Assembly (NCBI GenBank): GCA_049323795.1
Contig: JBMOOH010000043.1
Span: 20,198 to 84,197, forward strand
Origin: JAOADN01 sp049323795
GTDB taxonomy: Bacteria > Pseudomonadota > Alphaproteobacteria > Rhodobacterales > Rhodobacteraceae
DNA: 64,000 bases
Direction of reading: 5' to 3'
Shown one piece after another: positions 16,973-26,143 of the stretch. The notes below the pieces were generated by a model. The model did no database searches. It worked only from the letters and a program-made list of their open reading frames with translations, and was not told the origin of the DNA. The number at the start of each line of letters is the position of its first letter. Within the stretch, counting starts at the first letter, position 1. A program made the translations under genes and the position numbers.

Positions 16973-17680
16973 ATGCTGCCCGCCGCGCTCGCCTCGCTCG
17001 CTCCATCGGACATCGCCGCGCTGATCTACGTCGTCACGGCCTGGGCCCTGTTCGGATGGCTGACCGAACACCCCCCCGCGTCGCGGCCGTCCGTCTCGGT
17101 GCTGATGGTCACCTACCGGCGGCGCTGGATGGACCAGATGGTGACGCGGCAGCCGCGCATCTTCGACGCCTCGGTGATGGACAACCTGCGTCAAGGCGTC
17201 AGCTTCTACGCCTCGGCCTCGATGATCGCGATCGGCGGGGGAGCGGCGCTGATCGGGAACGCGGATGTGCTTGCGCGGACGGCCGAAGAGCTTTCCCTGC
17301 CGGCCGCCGCTGCCGTGGTCTGGCAGGGCAAGCTCGTGCTCGTGCTGCTGTTCGTGTCCGACGGACTGATGAAGTTCATCTGGGCGCACCGTCTCTTCGG
17401 TTACTGCGCGATCGTCATGGCCGCAGTCCCGAACGACCCCTCCGACCCCGCCGCCTACCCGACCGCGGCCCGCGCCGCCGAGATCAACATCACTGCGGCC
17501 CGAAACTTCAACCGCGGCCTCCGGTCCATCTACTTCGCGCTGGGTTCCGCGGCATGGCTGCTCGGGCCCGCCGCGCTGGCCGTCGCGACCACCGCGACGC
17601 TTTTCGTCCTTGCCCGGAGGGAGTTCGCCTCGGAGTCGCGCGCGGTGCTTCTCGGGACCGACGGCAAGGGCGGGATCTGA
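16973..17680 (+). CDS. DUF599 family membrane protein
   Basis: 235 residues. Hydrophobic segments at about 12-32, 68-88, 108-128 and 182-210 give four membrane spans. The loop 'YRRRWMDQMVTRQPRIFDASVM' and 'GVSFYASASMIAIGGGAALIG' are characteristic of DUF599, an uncharacterised bacterial membrane family. Nothing in the sequence indicates catalysis. Divergent from glcD across 79 bases and convergent with the MoxR operon, whose last stop is only eight bases past its own stop. Confidence 0.82.
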   Translation: MLPAALASLAPSDIAALIYVVTAWALFGWLTEHPPASRPSVSVLMVTYRRRWMDQMVTRQPRIFDASVMDNLRQGVSFYASASMIAIGGGAALIGNADVLARTAEELSLPAAAAVVWQGKLVLVLLFVSDGLMKFIWAHRLFGYCAIVMAAVPNDPSDPAAYPTAARAAEINITAARNFNRGLRSIYFALGSAAWLLGPAALAVATTATLFVLARREFASESRAVLLGTDGKGGI

Positions 17681-17688
17681 GGCACCGC

Positions 17689-19806
17689 TCAGCCCGCCGC
17701 GCCGCGCCGCCGCGGCGCCGGGCGCCGCCCCTCGACCAGCCAGCCCGCCACGATCAGCGCCGAGGCAAGCAGCAGGAATGTCCAGGCCGGCATCAGGGGC
17801 GCGATCCGGATGTCGGTCGTGAGGTAGGCATTGCGCGGCGTGATCCCGATCCAGCCGCGGCCGGCGGCGGGCCTGCCGGGGCGCACCTGGCGGACGTCGG
17901 GAAGGCCGTCCTCGACCCGGACGGCGCCGCCGTTCGTCGCCACCATGGCCGGGGCGAGAACCTCTGCCGTGGCGATCGCGTTCTCGAACTCTTTCGGTGC
18001 CGCAGGGCCGATGGCGAAGACCCGCTCGATCTCGCCGTCCGTCAGCCGGTAGAGTCCGACGGCCGGCGCCGGCCAGTCCGCGCTGTACCTGCCGGGTCCG
18101 GTTTCGGGCAGATCGCGCACGGTCCGCGTGCCGTCCGGCGCGGTGATGGTGACCGAGCGGGGCACGTCCTTCAGCGATCGGCGGGTGATCGTCATCGTCT
18201 GGTCCCTGGCCGTGACCGTCAGCGCCTCTTCCTCGAGTTCGGGTTCCTTCATCATCCAGTGCGCCAGCCGCCGCAGAAGCTCGAGCTGCGGCCCCCCGCC
18301 CTCGAAGCCGCGCCCCCAGAGCCACGCCTGATCCGAGGTGAGCAGCGCGACGCGGCCCTCGCCCACCCGGTCGAGGATCAGAAGCGGCCGCCCGCCCGCG
18401 CCCTCCATCACGACCTGGCCGCGCGGGTCCGACACCTCGACCATCCGCAGCCAGCGTCCCCATCCCGCCTCCGCCCCCGGGGCGCCCGCAGGACCCCGCG
18501 GCGCGGACCGGTCCAGCCCCTCGGTGACCGGGTGGCGCTTGCCGATCCCGGTGATCGTCGGCCTGAAGCCTTCATCCACCACGCGCGCGGTGGGCGCGGC
18601 TGGCAGGATCGCGCCCAGCGGCGAATAGTAGATGCTTTCCGCCGAGGCGAAATCCGGCCCCGCGGAAACCAGAACCGCACCGCCGTTCGTCACATAGTCG
18701 CGGATGTTCTCGAGATACGCGGCAGGCAGGATTCCCCTGAGCTTGTAGCGGTCGAAGATGATGAGGTCGAACTGGTTGATCTTGTCCACGAACAGCTCGC
18801 GCGTCGGAAACGCGATCAGCGACAGCTCCTCGACCGGCACCCCGTCCTGCTTCTCGGGCGGGCGGAGGATGGTGAAGTGGACCAGATCGACAGACGGATC
18901 GGACTTGAGGAGGTTGCGCCACGTCCTCTCCCCGGCATAGGGCTCGCCCGAGATGAGGAGTACCCGCAGCCGGTCGCGCACACCGTTGATCTGGAGGACG
19001 GCGGCATTGTTCCGGTCCGTCAGTTCCCCCTCGGCGGCCGGAAATCCGATCTGCACCACGTTCTGTCCGCCATGGCGCAGGACCAGCCTCAGGTCCTGCT
19101 CGACGCCGGGCGAGACGGGGTACACCACCGGCGGTTCGCCATCGACCGAGATCGAGAGGTCGACGGGACGCCCGGCCTCGGACGCGGGCATCCGCCCCTG
19201 CTCCTCGATCCTGAGGGTGAGGGTGAGCGGCTCTCCGATGATGCCGAAGGCGGGCGCCTTGGTGACGACGAGGCGGCGGTCCCAGTCGGCGGACCTGCCG
19301 GTCTGCACGAGCGTCAGAGGGGCGGGAAGGTCAGGTGCCATGTCCATGTCGTGGACCTGTCCGTCCGACACCACGATCGCCCCTGCGATGCGCGACCTCG
19401 GCTCGTCGGCCAGTGCCTGGGACAGGGCGGTCATCACCCGGGTGCCGGCATCTTCGGCGCCATCGCCCACCGTGACGGTGCGCACCTCGGTATCGGGAAG
19501 CGCGGCCAGCTCGGCCTCGATGCGCCGCGCCGCCGCGTCGGTCTGGGCCGGCCTTCCGCCGATCGACTGGCTGGCGCTGCGGTCCACGGCCAGAAGGACG
19601 ATGTCCGACAGCCGCTGGCGTTCCTCGGACTGGAGCGAGGGCTGCGCGACCGCCGCGATCAGGACGAGCGCGGCCAACCCCCGCAGCCACCAGCCCCCGA
19701 GCCCCCGCCACAGGGCGAGCGCGACCAGAACGGCCGACACCGCCGCCCCGGCCCAGATCGCCGGCAGCGGCAGAAGCGGGTCGAAGGCCAGCGTCCAGCC
19801 ATTCAT
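17689..19806 (-). CDS. membrane protein with VWA-like and GATase1-like domains (last gene of MoxR operon)
   Basis: 705 residues. Two N-terminal membrane spans (about 15-35 and 40-57) are followed by 'LSDIVLLAVDRSASQSIG', a VWA-type MIDAS core. A long extracytoplasmic region contains a glutamine-amidotransferase-like fold ('FDLIIFDRYKLRGILP', 'YVTNGGAVLVSAGPDF', 'GRVALLTSDQAWLWGRGF') without an evident catalytic Cys. The C-terminal span is 'WTFLLLASALIVAGWLVEG'. The start overlaps the end of the DUF4159 gene by four bases (ATGA). It fits the BatA/BatB-like membrane components found with MoxR ATPases; its biochemical role is unknown. Confidence 0.8.
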   Translation of the reverse strand: MNGWTLAFDPLLPLPAIWAGAAVSAVLVALALWRGLGGWWLRGLAALVLIAAVAQPSLQSEERQRLSDIVLLAVDRSASQSIGGRPAQTDAAARRIEAELAALPDTEVRTVTVGDGAEDAGTRVMTALSQALADEPRSRIAGAIVVSDGQVHDMDMAPDLPAPLTLVQTGRSADWDRRLVVTKAPAFGIIGEPLTLTLRIEEQGRMPASEAGRPVDLSISVDGEPPVVYPVSPGVEQDLRLVLRHGGQNVVQIGFPAAEGELTDRNNAAVLQINGVRDRLRVLLISGEPYAGERTWRNLLKSDPSVDLVHFTILRPPEKQDGVPVEELSLIAFPTRELFVDKINQFDLIIFDRYKLRGILPAAYLENIRDYVTNGGAVLVSAGPDFASAESIYYSPLGAILPAAPTARVVDEGFRPTITGIGKRHPVTEGLDRSAPRGPAGAPGAEAGWGRWLRMVEVSDPRGQVVMEGAGGRPLLILDRVGEGRVALLTSDQAWLWGRGFEGGGPQLELLRRLAHWMMKEPELEEEALTVTARDQTMTITRRSLKDVPRSVTITAPDGTRTVRDLPETGPGRYSADWPAPAVGLYRLTDGEIERVFAIGPAAPKEFENAIATAEVLAPAMVATNGGAVRVEDGLPDVRQVRPGRPAAGRGWIGITPRNAYLTTDIRIAPLMPAWTFLLLASALIVAGWLVEGRRPAPRRRGAAG

Positions 19807-22589
19807 TGCCCCAGCCTTTCCAGAAGGGCCGGAACATGGACCTGGTCGGATTTGTAGTTGCCGGTCAGGACATGCATGATGAGGTTCACCCCGAAGCGGT
19901 AGGCAATCTCGCGCTGCCGCTCGCCGGCCATGCCGCGCCCCACCTGCACCAGCGGGCGCCCGCTGCCGTCAATCGCCCAGGCCGAGGCCCAGTCGTTGCC
20001 GCCGATGACCACCGGCGTCACGCCATCGTTGAGATTGCGGAACGGCATCCCCTCGGCCTGTTCCGCGCCGGCCGGCGCGGCCTCGACCCAGATCGACCGC
20101 CCGGCGTATCGGCCGGGGAACTCCTGGATCAGGTAGAAGCTCCGTGTCAGCACGTGATCGGACGGAATGGGCTCGAGCGGCGGGATGTCGAGAGGCGCGG
20201 CCAGCGCCTGGAGCCTGCGCCCCTCGGGCGTCGAGTTTCCGAAGCCGGACACGTCCGCGTCCCGGGTGTCGAACAGGATCATCCCGCCCGTGCGGAGGTA
20301 GCGGTTGAGCCTCGCATAGGCCTGCGGCGACGGGGCCTTCTGGTCGGCGGTCACCGGCCAGTAGAGAAAGGTGAACACCGACAGCTCGTCGGTTTCGAGA
20401 TCGACCGCCATGGGCATCGCCGGTTCGACGGATGTCCGCGCGATGAGCACCGACGACAGCCCCAGCATCCCGGCCGCGGACATCCGGTCCACCTCCGCAT
20501 TGCCGGTGGCGACATAGGCGAGAATGACATTGCCCGCCGCCTCGATCAGCCGCGCGTCGTCGCGTGCCTGAGGCTGCGCCTGAGCCTGGGCCTGCGCCGG
20601 ACCTCCCGGGGCCAGGGCAAGCATCGTCATTGCCAGCACGGCGGCCATCCCCGGGCCTGCGCGCCGCAGGCGCCCGCCGATCCAGAGCGATGCGAGGATG
20701 TCGGCCAGGAGAAGGGCCAGCCCCGTCCCGAGCAGCCAGCCCTTGAGCGGCATCTCCCGCACGAGGGTCACGCCTTCGACCGACACGTCCGGGGGCCAGA
20801 CCGGGGCTGAAAGCGTACGGTCGGCGGCCACTGCGTTCAGCGCCACGAGGCGGTCGCCGCTGCGGTAGAGACCCGGCAGGAGATCCGGACCGGGAACCCC
20901 CGCGGCCAGCCGCTCGCCGGGGACGCCCGGCCTCTCCTCGGCCGGGCCCAGCGCCCCGCGCGCATCAAGCACACGGTCCGCCACCCAGGTCGTGCCGGCC
21001 ATGTCGCCGGCCTCGGGGCGTCTGCCCGAGGCGGTGACGGCGAGCCGCTCCAGCATCTGCACGAAAAGTCCCGACAGCGCGAGCGACGACCACTCCGCGT
21101 TTGCCGTGACATGGAACAGCACGACCCGGCCCTCGCCCTCCTCGCGCATCGTCACGAGCGGCGTGCCATCGGCGAGCGAGGCGATGGTACGGGCGGACAG
21201 GTCGGGGTCCGGTTCCGCCATGACCTGCGCGGACACGCTGACATCGGCGGGCACGGGCAGGCCCTGGAACGGCGACCCCTCGGGGAACGGCGCAAGCGCC
21301 TGCGGCGAGCCCCAGCTCATCGCGCCCCCGACCTCGCGCCCCCCGGCGCGCAGCCGGACGGGAAGAAGCGGGTCCTCGACGCCACGGCCCACATCGGACG
21401 CAGCCAGGCGCGGCCCTGCGAAACGGACCAGGAGGCCGCCCTTCCGCACCCAGTCGAGCACGGCATCGGCCTCGGCCACGCGGGCGACATCGGCCATCAC
21501 GATCACGTCCGGACCGGCAAGCAGGACATCGCCGGGCGTTCCGTCGATCAGGTCCGCCGTCGGTGCCAGTGCCTGCCGCAGGTAATGGGTCGGCGAGAGA
21601 AGTTCGAGTCCCTCGCGCGCCCCGACCCCGTCGATCAGCGCCACCTTCCTCCGCCGCAGGGTGTCGTCGGCCAGCGCCACGGCACCTGCCGATCGCTGGC
21701 CCGCGATCTCGAGGCGGCCGATCCGGTTGCGCAGCTCGGCCGGCAGGTCGAACACCGCCTCGCCTTCGGCGACGCCGGGGGCGAAGGGCACCGGGACGCG
21801 CGCGAGTTCGCGCTCGATGCCCGTCGGGTCGGGACCGAAGGCCGCCACTTCGGCCGGATAGGGGGCATCGGTCCGCGACCGCACCACGCCGGCGCGGACC
21901 GCCCCGTCGGCGAAGACCGCGGGCCGCAGCCCGAACACCTCGCGCGGGCTTTCGTAGACCTTCACGGCCCCGGCGCGCCGCACCGCGGCCAGGACTGCCG
22001 CACGCCCCGGCCGGTCCACGCCGTCCGACAGCCAGACGGTGTCGAACCGCCCCCCGTCCAGGGCCGCGGCGAAGCGGGCGACGGCGGCCTCGTCCGGCTC
22101 CCACGGGTTCGGCCGGATCCCCGGAACGGACCGGGCCGCCTCGTCCGCCGATACGAAGACCGGCCCCCCTGCGGGCGGATCCGTCAGCGCGACGATGGCC
22201 GCCGGACGGCCTGCACGGGCGGCTTCGCGGAGAATCCCCTGCATCCGTTCCTGCCGCCGCTCCCAGTCGCGGGCATCGGCCCAGGTCGCGTCGGCAAGGA
22301 CGAGGAGCGGACCCGACCGCGATTCCGTCTGCGCCGGATTGAGGATCGGGCCGGCGAACCCGACGATCGCCGCGGCGACGGCCAGCACGCGCAGCAGCAG
22401 GAGCCACCAGGGGGTACGGTCCGCCTCGTTCGTGGTGTCGTTCAGACCGAGGAGAAGCGCCACCCCGGGAAACCGCCGGCGGACCGGGGCGGGCGGCACC
22501 GCACGCAGGATGAGCCAGAGGACCGGCAGTGCAGCGAGGCCGAGGAGAAGCCAGGGAGAGGCGAAGCCGACCGGGCCGAGGATGCTCAT
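19803..22589 (-). CDS. BatA-like N-terminus / DUF4159 membrane protein
   Basis: 928 residues. The N-terminal BatA-type module has two spans (about 10-28 and 60-82: 'PWLLLGLAALPVLWLILRA', 'WWLLLLRVLAVAAAIVGFA'). A large extracytoplasmic region with repeated 'VALIDG', 'VIVMADVARVAEADAVLDWV' segments follows. Then come a span ('GWLLGTGLALLLADILASLW'), a signal-peptide-like segment ending '…GGPAQAQAQAQPQ', and a C-terminal DUF4159 domain (about 700-928, 'LSVFTFLYWPVTADQ', 'RTGGMILFDTRD'). It overlaps DUF58 upstream and the GATase-like gene downstream by four bases each. The internal signal-like segment suggests DUF4159 lies outside the cytoplasm or is cleaved off (inference). Confidence 0.85.
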   Translation of the reverse strand: MSILGPVGFASPWLLLGLAALPVLWLILRAVPPAPVRRRFPGVALLLGLNDTTNEADRTPWWLLLLRVLAVAAAIVGFAGPILNPAQTESRSGPLLVLADATWADARDWERRQERMQGILREAARAGRPAAIVALTDPPAGGPVFVSADEAARSVPGIRPNPWEPDEAAVARFAAALDGGRFDTVWLSDGVDRPGRAAVLAAVRRAGAVKVYESPREVFGLRPAVFADGAVRAGVVRSRTDAPYPAEVAAFGPDPTGIERELARVPVPFAPGVAEGEAVFDLPAELRNRIGRLEIAGQRSAGAVALADDTLRRRKVALIDGVGAREGLELLSPTHYLRQALAPTADLIDGTPGDVLLAGPDVIVMADVARVAEADAVLDWVRKGGLLVRFAGPRLAASDVGRGVEDPLLPVRLRAGGREVGGAMSWGSPQALAPFPEGSPFQGLPVPADVSVSAQVMAEPDPDLSARTIASLADGTPLVTMREEGEGRVVLFHVTANAEWSSLALSGLFVQMLERLAVTASGRRPEAGDMAGTTWVADRVLDARGALGPAEERPGVPGERLAAGVPGPDLLPGLYRSGDRLVALNAVAADRTLSAPVWPPDVSVEGVTLVREMPLKGWLLGTGLALLLADILASLWIGGRLRRAGPGMAAVLAMTMLALAPGGPAQAQAQAQPQARDDARLIEAAGNVILAYVATGNAEVDRMSAAGMLGLSSVLIARTSVEPAMPMAVDLETDELSVFTFLYWPVTADQKAPSPQAYARLNRYLRTGGMILFDTRDADVSGFGNSTPEGRRLQALAAPLDIPPLEPIPSDHVLTRSFYLIQEFPGRYAGRSIWVEAAPAGAEQAEGMPFRNLNDGVTPVVIGGNDWASAWAIDGSGRPLVQVGRGMAGERQREIAYRFGVNLIMHVLTGNYKSDQVHVPALLERLGQ

Positions 22590-23491
22590 GTCCCGGACCT
22601 GTCGAGTGCGTGATAGAGCCAGAGGAGCGCGACCTGCGACGGTTCCGCGGTGCGGTGCACGGCAAAGAGCCAGTCCGTCGACCGGGCGATCCGCTCCAGC
22701 CGGTCCTTCCGCTCGGCCAGCCGGTCGAGATAGCGCCTGCGGAGATCGGCCGCCCGCTTCGTCTCGTGCCGGAGCGCGCCCGTCATGCTCTCGAAGATCG
22801 TCCGGCCCTCGAAGGGAAACTCCTCCTCGGCCGGATCGAGAACCTGGAGGACCGCACCGCGGACACCCTTGTCCGCCGCCTGCGTCAGCGCGGCCTCGAC
22901 GCCCGCGGGATCGCCGAGGAAGTCGGACAGGAACACCGCCCGCGCGCGGGGCAGCATCGCACGGGCCTCCGGCGCGCCGTAGTCGGCCTCGCCCGGAGGG
23001 GCGGTGAAGCGCTGTGCCAGCCGCATGAGCTGCGCCTCGCCCGAACGGGGCGGCGCCACCGCATCCGAGAGACCGACCCGCTCGCCGCCCCGGATCAGGA
23101 GGACCGACAGCGCCATCGCAAGCACCCGCGCCCGGTCGGCCTTGGTCGGCCGGTCCGCCGCGCCCGAGAACTCCATCGACCGGGCGTCATCGACCCAGAG
23201 ATGAACCGACTGTGCCGCCTGCCATTCCCTTTCGCGCACGAAATGGCTGTCGGCACGCGCGGAACGCCGCCAGTCGATCGTCCGGGCCTCGTCGCCCGCA
23301 TGGGCCTGCCGGTACTGCCAGAACTCGTCGCCCATACCCGACCGCCGCCGCCCGTGCTCGCCAAGCTGCACGGTCGCCGCGAGATGTTCGGCATCGGCCA
23401 GAAGCGGCGGCAGCGCGGCCGCCAGCCCCTCGGCGTTCCGCCGGAGCCCCGCGGATCGGGCCGCGGGTCGGGCCGCGGAAACGTCGGTCAC
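22586..23491 (-). CDS. DUF58 domain protein
   Basis: 301 residues, soluble. The DUF58 core is clear: 'HGRRRSGMGDEFWQYR', 'DEARTIDWRRSARADSHFVRERE', and a VWA-like 'VHLWVDDARSMEF' with an atypical DDARS MIDAS. DUF58 proteins are partners of MoxR ATPases. Both ends overlap their neighbours by four bases, so moxR, DUF58, DUF4159 and the GATase-like protein are probably made in a fixed ratio. Confidence 0.9.
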   Translation of the reverse strand: MTDVSAARPAARSAGLRRNAEGLAAALPPLLADAEHLAATVQLGEHGRRRSGMGDEFWQYRQAHAGDEARTIDWRRSARADSHFVREREWQAAQSVHLWVDDARSMEFSGAADRPTKADRARVLAMALSVLLIRGGERVGLSDAVAPPRSGEAQLMRLAQRFTAPPGEADYGAPEARAMLPRARAVFLSDFLGDPAGVEAALTQAADKGVRGAVLQVLDPAEEEFPFEGRTIFESMTGALRHETKRAADLRRRYLDRLAERKDRLERIARSTDWLFAVHRTAEPSQVALLWLYHALDRSGT

Positions 23492-24495
23492 GCCGCGGCC
23501 TCGATCCGCGCCGCGCCGCGCGCCGCACCCTCGATCAGCTCGGACAGGCTCTCGCCGCGCGCCCGGGCCGCGAAGGTCAGCGCCATGCGGTGCGACAAGA
23601 CCGGGCGGGCAAGCGCCAGCACGTCCTCGACCGTGGGCGCAAGCCGGCCGGACAGCAGCGCCCGCGCGCGGACCGTCAGCATCAGCGCCTGCGCCGCCCG
23701 CGGTCCCGGCCCCCAGGCGACGCTGTCCGTCACCTGCGCCGGCGCTTCGGGCTGGCCCGGCCGGCAGCCGCGGACGAGGTCGAGGATCATCTCGACCACC
23801 TTCTCTCCGACCGGCATCCGACGTATCGTCGTCTGCGCGGCGATCAGGTCATCGGCGGTGAACACGCCCGCGACCTCGGCCGTCTCGGTCCCGGTGGTGG
23901 CGATCAGGATGTCGCGCTCCACGTCCCGCGTGGGGTATTCGACGTCGATCTGCACGAGGAAGCGGTCGAGCTGCGCCTCGGGCAGCGGATAGGTGCCTTC
24001 CTGTTCGATCGGGTTCTGCGTGGCGAGCACATGGAAGGGCCGGCCGAGCGGGCGGTGCTCGCCGGCGATCGTCACCTGCCGCTCCTGCATCGCCTGCAGC
24101 AGCGCGGACTGGGTTCGGGGCGAGGCGCGGTTGATCTCGTCGGCCATCAGAAGCTGGCAGAACACCGGACCCTCGATGAAGCGGAAGCTGCGGCTGCCGT
24201 CTGCGCCCGTCTCCAGGACCTCGGAGCCGAGGATGTCGGCCGGCATGAGATCGGGCGTGAACTGGATGCGGTTGGTGCTGAGGCCCATCACCGTCGAGAG
24301 CGTTTCGACGAGCATCGTCTTGCCGAGGCCGGGAAGGCCGACGAGCAGCCCGTGCCCGCCGCAGAGCATCGCGGCGAGGGACAGGTCGACGACCTTCTCC
24401 TGCCCGATGAAACGGCGGTTGACCTGCGCCCTGGCGGCGACCAGTTTCTCGCTCAGGCGCTCGATCTCGGCCAGAAGGGCCGTGCCGTCGGTCAT
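23488..24495 (-). CDS. MoxR family AAA+ ATPase
   Basis: 335 residues. AAA_3 core: Walker A GLPGLGKT, 'VETLSTVMGLSTNRIQFTPDLMPADILG', Walker B 'LLMADEINRASP', sensor 'VLATQNPIEQEGTYPLPEAQLDRF', and a C-terminal lid ('GPGPRAAQALML'). MoxR ATPases act as chaperones that mature or load partners containing VWA domains, here presumably the products of the next three genes. Start ATG 24495 has AAGGAGAGGAAG upstream. First gene of the operon; divergent from the DUF1285 gene across about 84 bases, which must carry promoters for both. Confidence 0.93.
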   Translation of the reverse strand: MTDGTALLAEIERLSEKLVAARAQVNRRFIGQEKVVDLSLAAMLCGGHGLLVGLPGLGKTMLVETLSTVMGLSTNRIQFTPDLMPADILGSEVLETGADGSRSFRFIEGPVFCQLLMADEINRASPRTQSALLQAMQERQVTIAGEHRPLGRPFHVLATQNPIEQEGTYPLPEAQLDRFLVQIDVEYPTRDVERDILIATTGTETAEVAGVFTADDLIAAQTTIRRMPVGEKVVEMILDLVRGCRPGQPEAPAQVTDSVAWGPGPRAAQALMLTVRARALLSGRLAPTVEDVLALARPVLSHRMALTFAARARGESLSELIEGAARGAARIEAAA

Positions 24496-24579
24496 GACTT
24501 CCTCTCCTTGCGGGCTACACCCCGCACCATAAGGCAGATATCCTGCCCCGCACCAATGGCAAAAGTTCCGGCCCAACAC

Positions 24580-25155
24580 ATGAGCGTGAAACCCTCGGCA
24601 GACGGCCTCGCGCAGGCGGCCGCCGCGGCGGCGAGGAAGGGCCCGCCGCCCGTGCACCTGTGGACCCCGCCCTTCTGCGGCGACATCGACATGGAAATCC
24701 GCCGGAACGGGACGTGGTTCTACCTCGGCACGCCGATCGGCAGGCCGGCGCTGGTCAAGCTCTTCTCGGGCATCCTCTGGCGCGAAGGGGAGGCCTATTT
24801 TCTGGTCACCCCGGTCGAGAAGGTCGGAATCCGGGTCGAGGACGCGCCCTTCGTGGCGGTGGACGTGAACGCCCGGGGCGAAGGGCGAGGGCAGCGGCTG
24901 ACCTTCACGACGAACGTCGAGGAGACGGTCGAGGCCGGACCGGACCATCCGATCCGCGTGGCGCACGATCCGGCGACCGGCGCGCCGGCGCCTTACGTCC
25001 ACGTGCGGAGGAACCTCGAGGCGCTGATCGACCGCAAGACGTTCTACCGGATGGTGGACCTGGGGTCGGTCGCGCGGCACGCGGGCGCGGACTGGTTCGG
25101 CCTGTGGTCGGGGGGCGTGTTCTTTCCCGTGATCCCGGCGGCAGAGTTGGGGTAA
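24580..25155 (+). CDS. DUF1285 domain protein
   Basis: 191 residues, soluble. 'PPPVHLWTPPFCGDIDMEIRR', 'GTWFYLGTPIGRPALVKLFSGIL' and 'YFLVTPVEKVGIRVED' are the DUF1285 signature; function unknown. ATG 24580 is preferred (MSVKPSADG); an in-frame ATG at 24556 would add eight residues. It is divergent from moxR, and in my recollection this DUF1285/moxR arrangement is common in Rhodobacterales, which suggests a shared role. The 172 bases after it show no gene. Confidence 0.83.
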   Translation: MSVKPSADGLAQAAAAAARKGPPPVHLWTPPFCGDIDMEIRRNGTWFYLGTPIGRPALVKLFSGILWREGEAYFLVTPVEKVGIRVEDAPFVAVDVNARGEGRGQRLTFTTNVEETVEAGPDHPIRVAHDPATGAPAPYVHVRRNLEALIDRKTFYRMVDLGSVARHAGADWFGLWSGGVFFPVIPAAELG

Positions 25156-25327
25156 GACCGTTCTGCTCGGCGGGGCAGGAAGATGACGGTCGGGCCGCGT
25201 CCTGCGGACCCCTGCGGGGGCGGCTGCGTCTTGCGACACATATGCCGAGCGGCCGCGTCCCGGATGGCGCCGGCAGAACCGCCGTGACCCCCTTGCGCCC
25301 CTGCCCCCGACCCGCTTTCCTTCCCCC

Positions 25328-26086
25328 ATGCCGCTCCGCTTCGCCGCCAACCTCTCGCTCCTGTTCACCGAACTTCCCTTCATGGAGCGCTTCAGCGCGG
25401 CGAGGGAGGCAGGATTCGACGCGGTGGAAGTCCTCTTCCCCTACGACTGCCCGGCGCAGGACATGCGCGACCAGCTCGTCTGGAACGGCCTGAGCTTCGT
25501 CCTGATGAACTGCCCGCCCCCGAACTTCACCGGCGGCCCGCGCGGGATGGCGGCGATCCCTGGTGGCGAGGACCGCTTCCGCCGCGACTTTGCCCGCGTC
25601 CTCCGCTACGCGCAGGTGCTGAAGCCGCGCCACATCCACGTCATGTCGGGCGAAGCCGAAGGCGCCGCAGCCCGCGACACCTTCGTCGCAAACCTCAGAT
25701 GGGCCGCGGCCGAGGCCCCGAAGCAGAGCCTGACCATCGAGCCCCTGAACGAGGGAGACTTCCCGGGCTACTTCCTGTCGGACTACCACCTCGCGGCGGA
25801 GGTGCTCGACGCGGTGGGCATGCCGAACGTCGGGCTTCAGTACGACTTCTACCACGCGCAGGCGATGACCGGCGACGCGCTCGGCGTCTGGGACCGATTC
25901 GGGCCCCGGGCGGTCCACGTGCAGCTGGGGGGCTTCCCGGGCCGGATCGAACCCGACCGGGGGCAGGCGGATTTCCCGGCCTTGCTCGCCCGGCTCGACC
26001 GCGACGGCTACGACGGCTGGGTCTCGGCGGAATACCACCCGGCCGGCGGCACCCCTGCCGGTCTCGGGTGGCTGCCGAAGCGATAG
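25328..26086 (+). CDS. hyi: hydroxypyruvate isomerase family TIM-barrel protein
   Basis: 252 residues. AP endonuclease-2-like TIM barrel beginning 'MPLRFAANLSLLFTELPFMERF', with 'GFDAVEVLFPYD', catalytic-Glu segments 'LTIEPLNEGDFPGYF' and 'GWVSAEYHPAG', and 'VGLQYDFYHAQ'. This is the Hyi/OtnI group that interconverts hydroxypyruvate with tartronate semialdehyde or isomerises related 2-oxo sugar acids. With glcDEF nearby a glyoxylate/glycolate role is plausible, but they are not adjacent. OtnI (2-oxo-tetronate isomerase) is a real alternative. Confidence 0.85.
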   Translation: MPLRFAANLSLLFTELPFMERFSAAREAGFDAVEVLFPYDCPAQDMRDQLVWNGLSFVLMNCPPPNFTGGPRGMAAIPGGEDRFRRDFARVLRYAQVLKPRHIHVMSGEAEGAAARDTFVANLRWAAAEAPKQSLTIEPLNEGDFPGYFLSDYHLAAEVLDAVGMPNVGLQYDFYHAQAMTGDALGVWDRFGPRAVHVQLGGFPGRIEPDRGQADFPALLARLDRDGYDGWVSAEYHPAGGTPAGLGWLPKR

Positions 26087-26143
26087 GCCCGCAGTTCTCT
26101 TGTCCGGGAATGCGCACGCGGCCGAACGGCAGTGGACCGAAAG

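Noticed and set aside
14059..19857. Long plus-strand frames opposite glcDEF and the MoxR operon genes
   Set aside because: Same shadow effect, with low-complexity basic translations.
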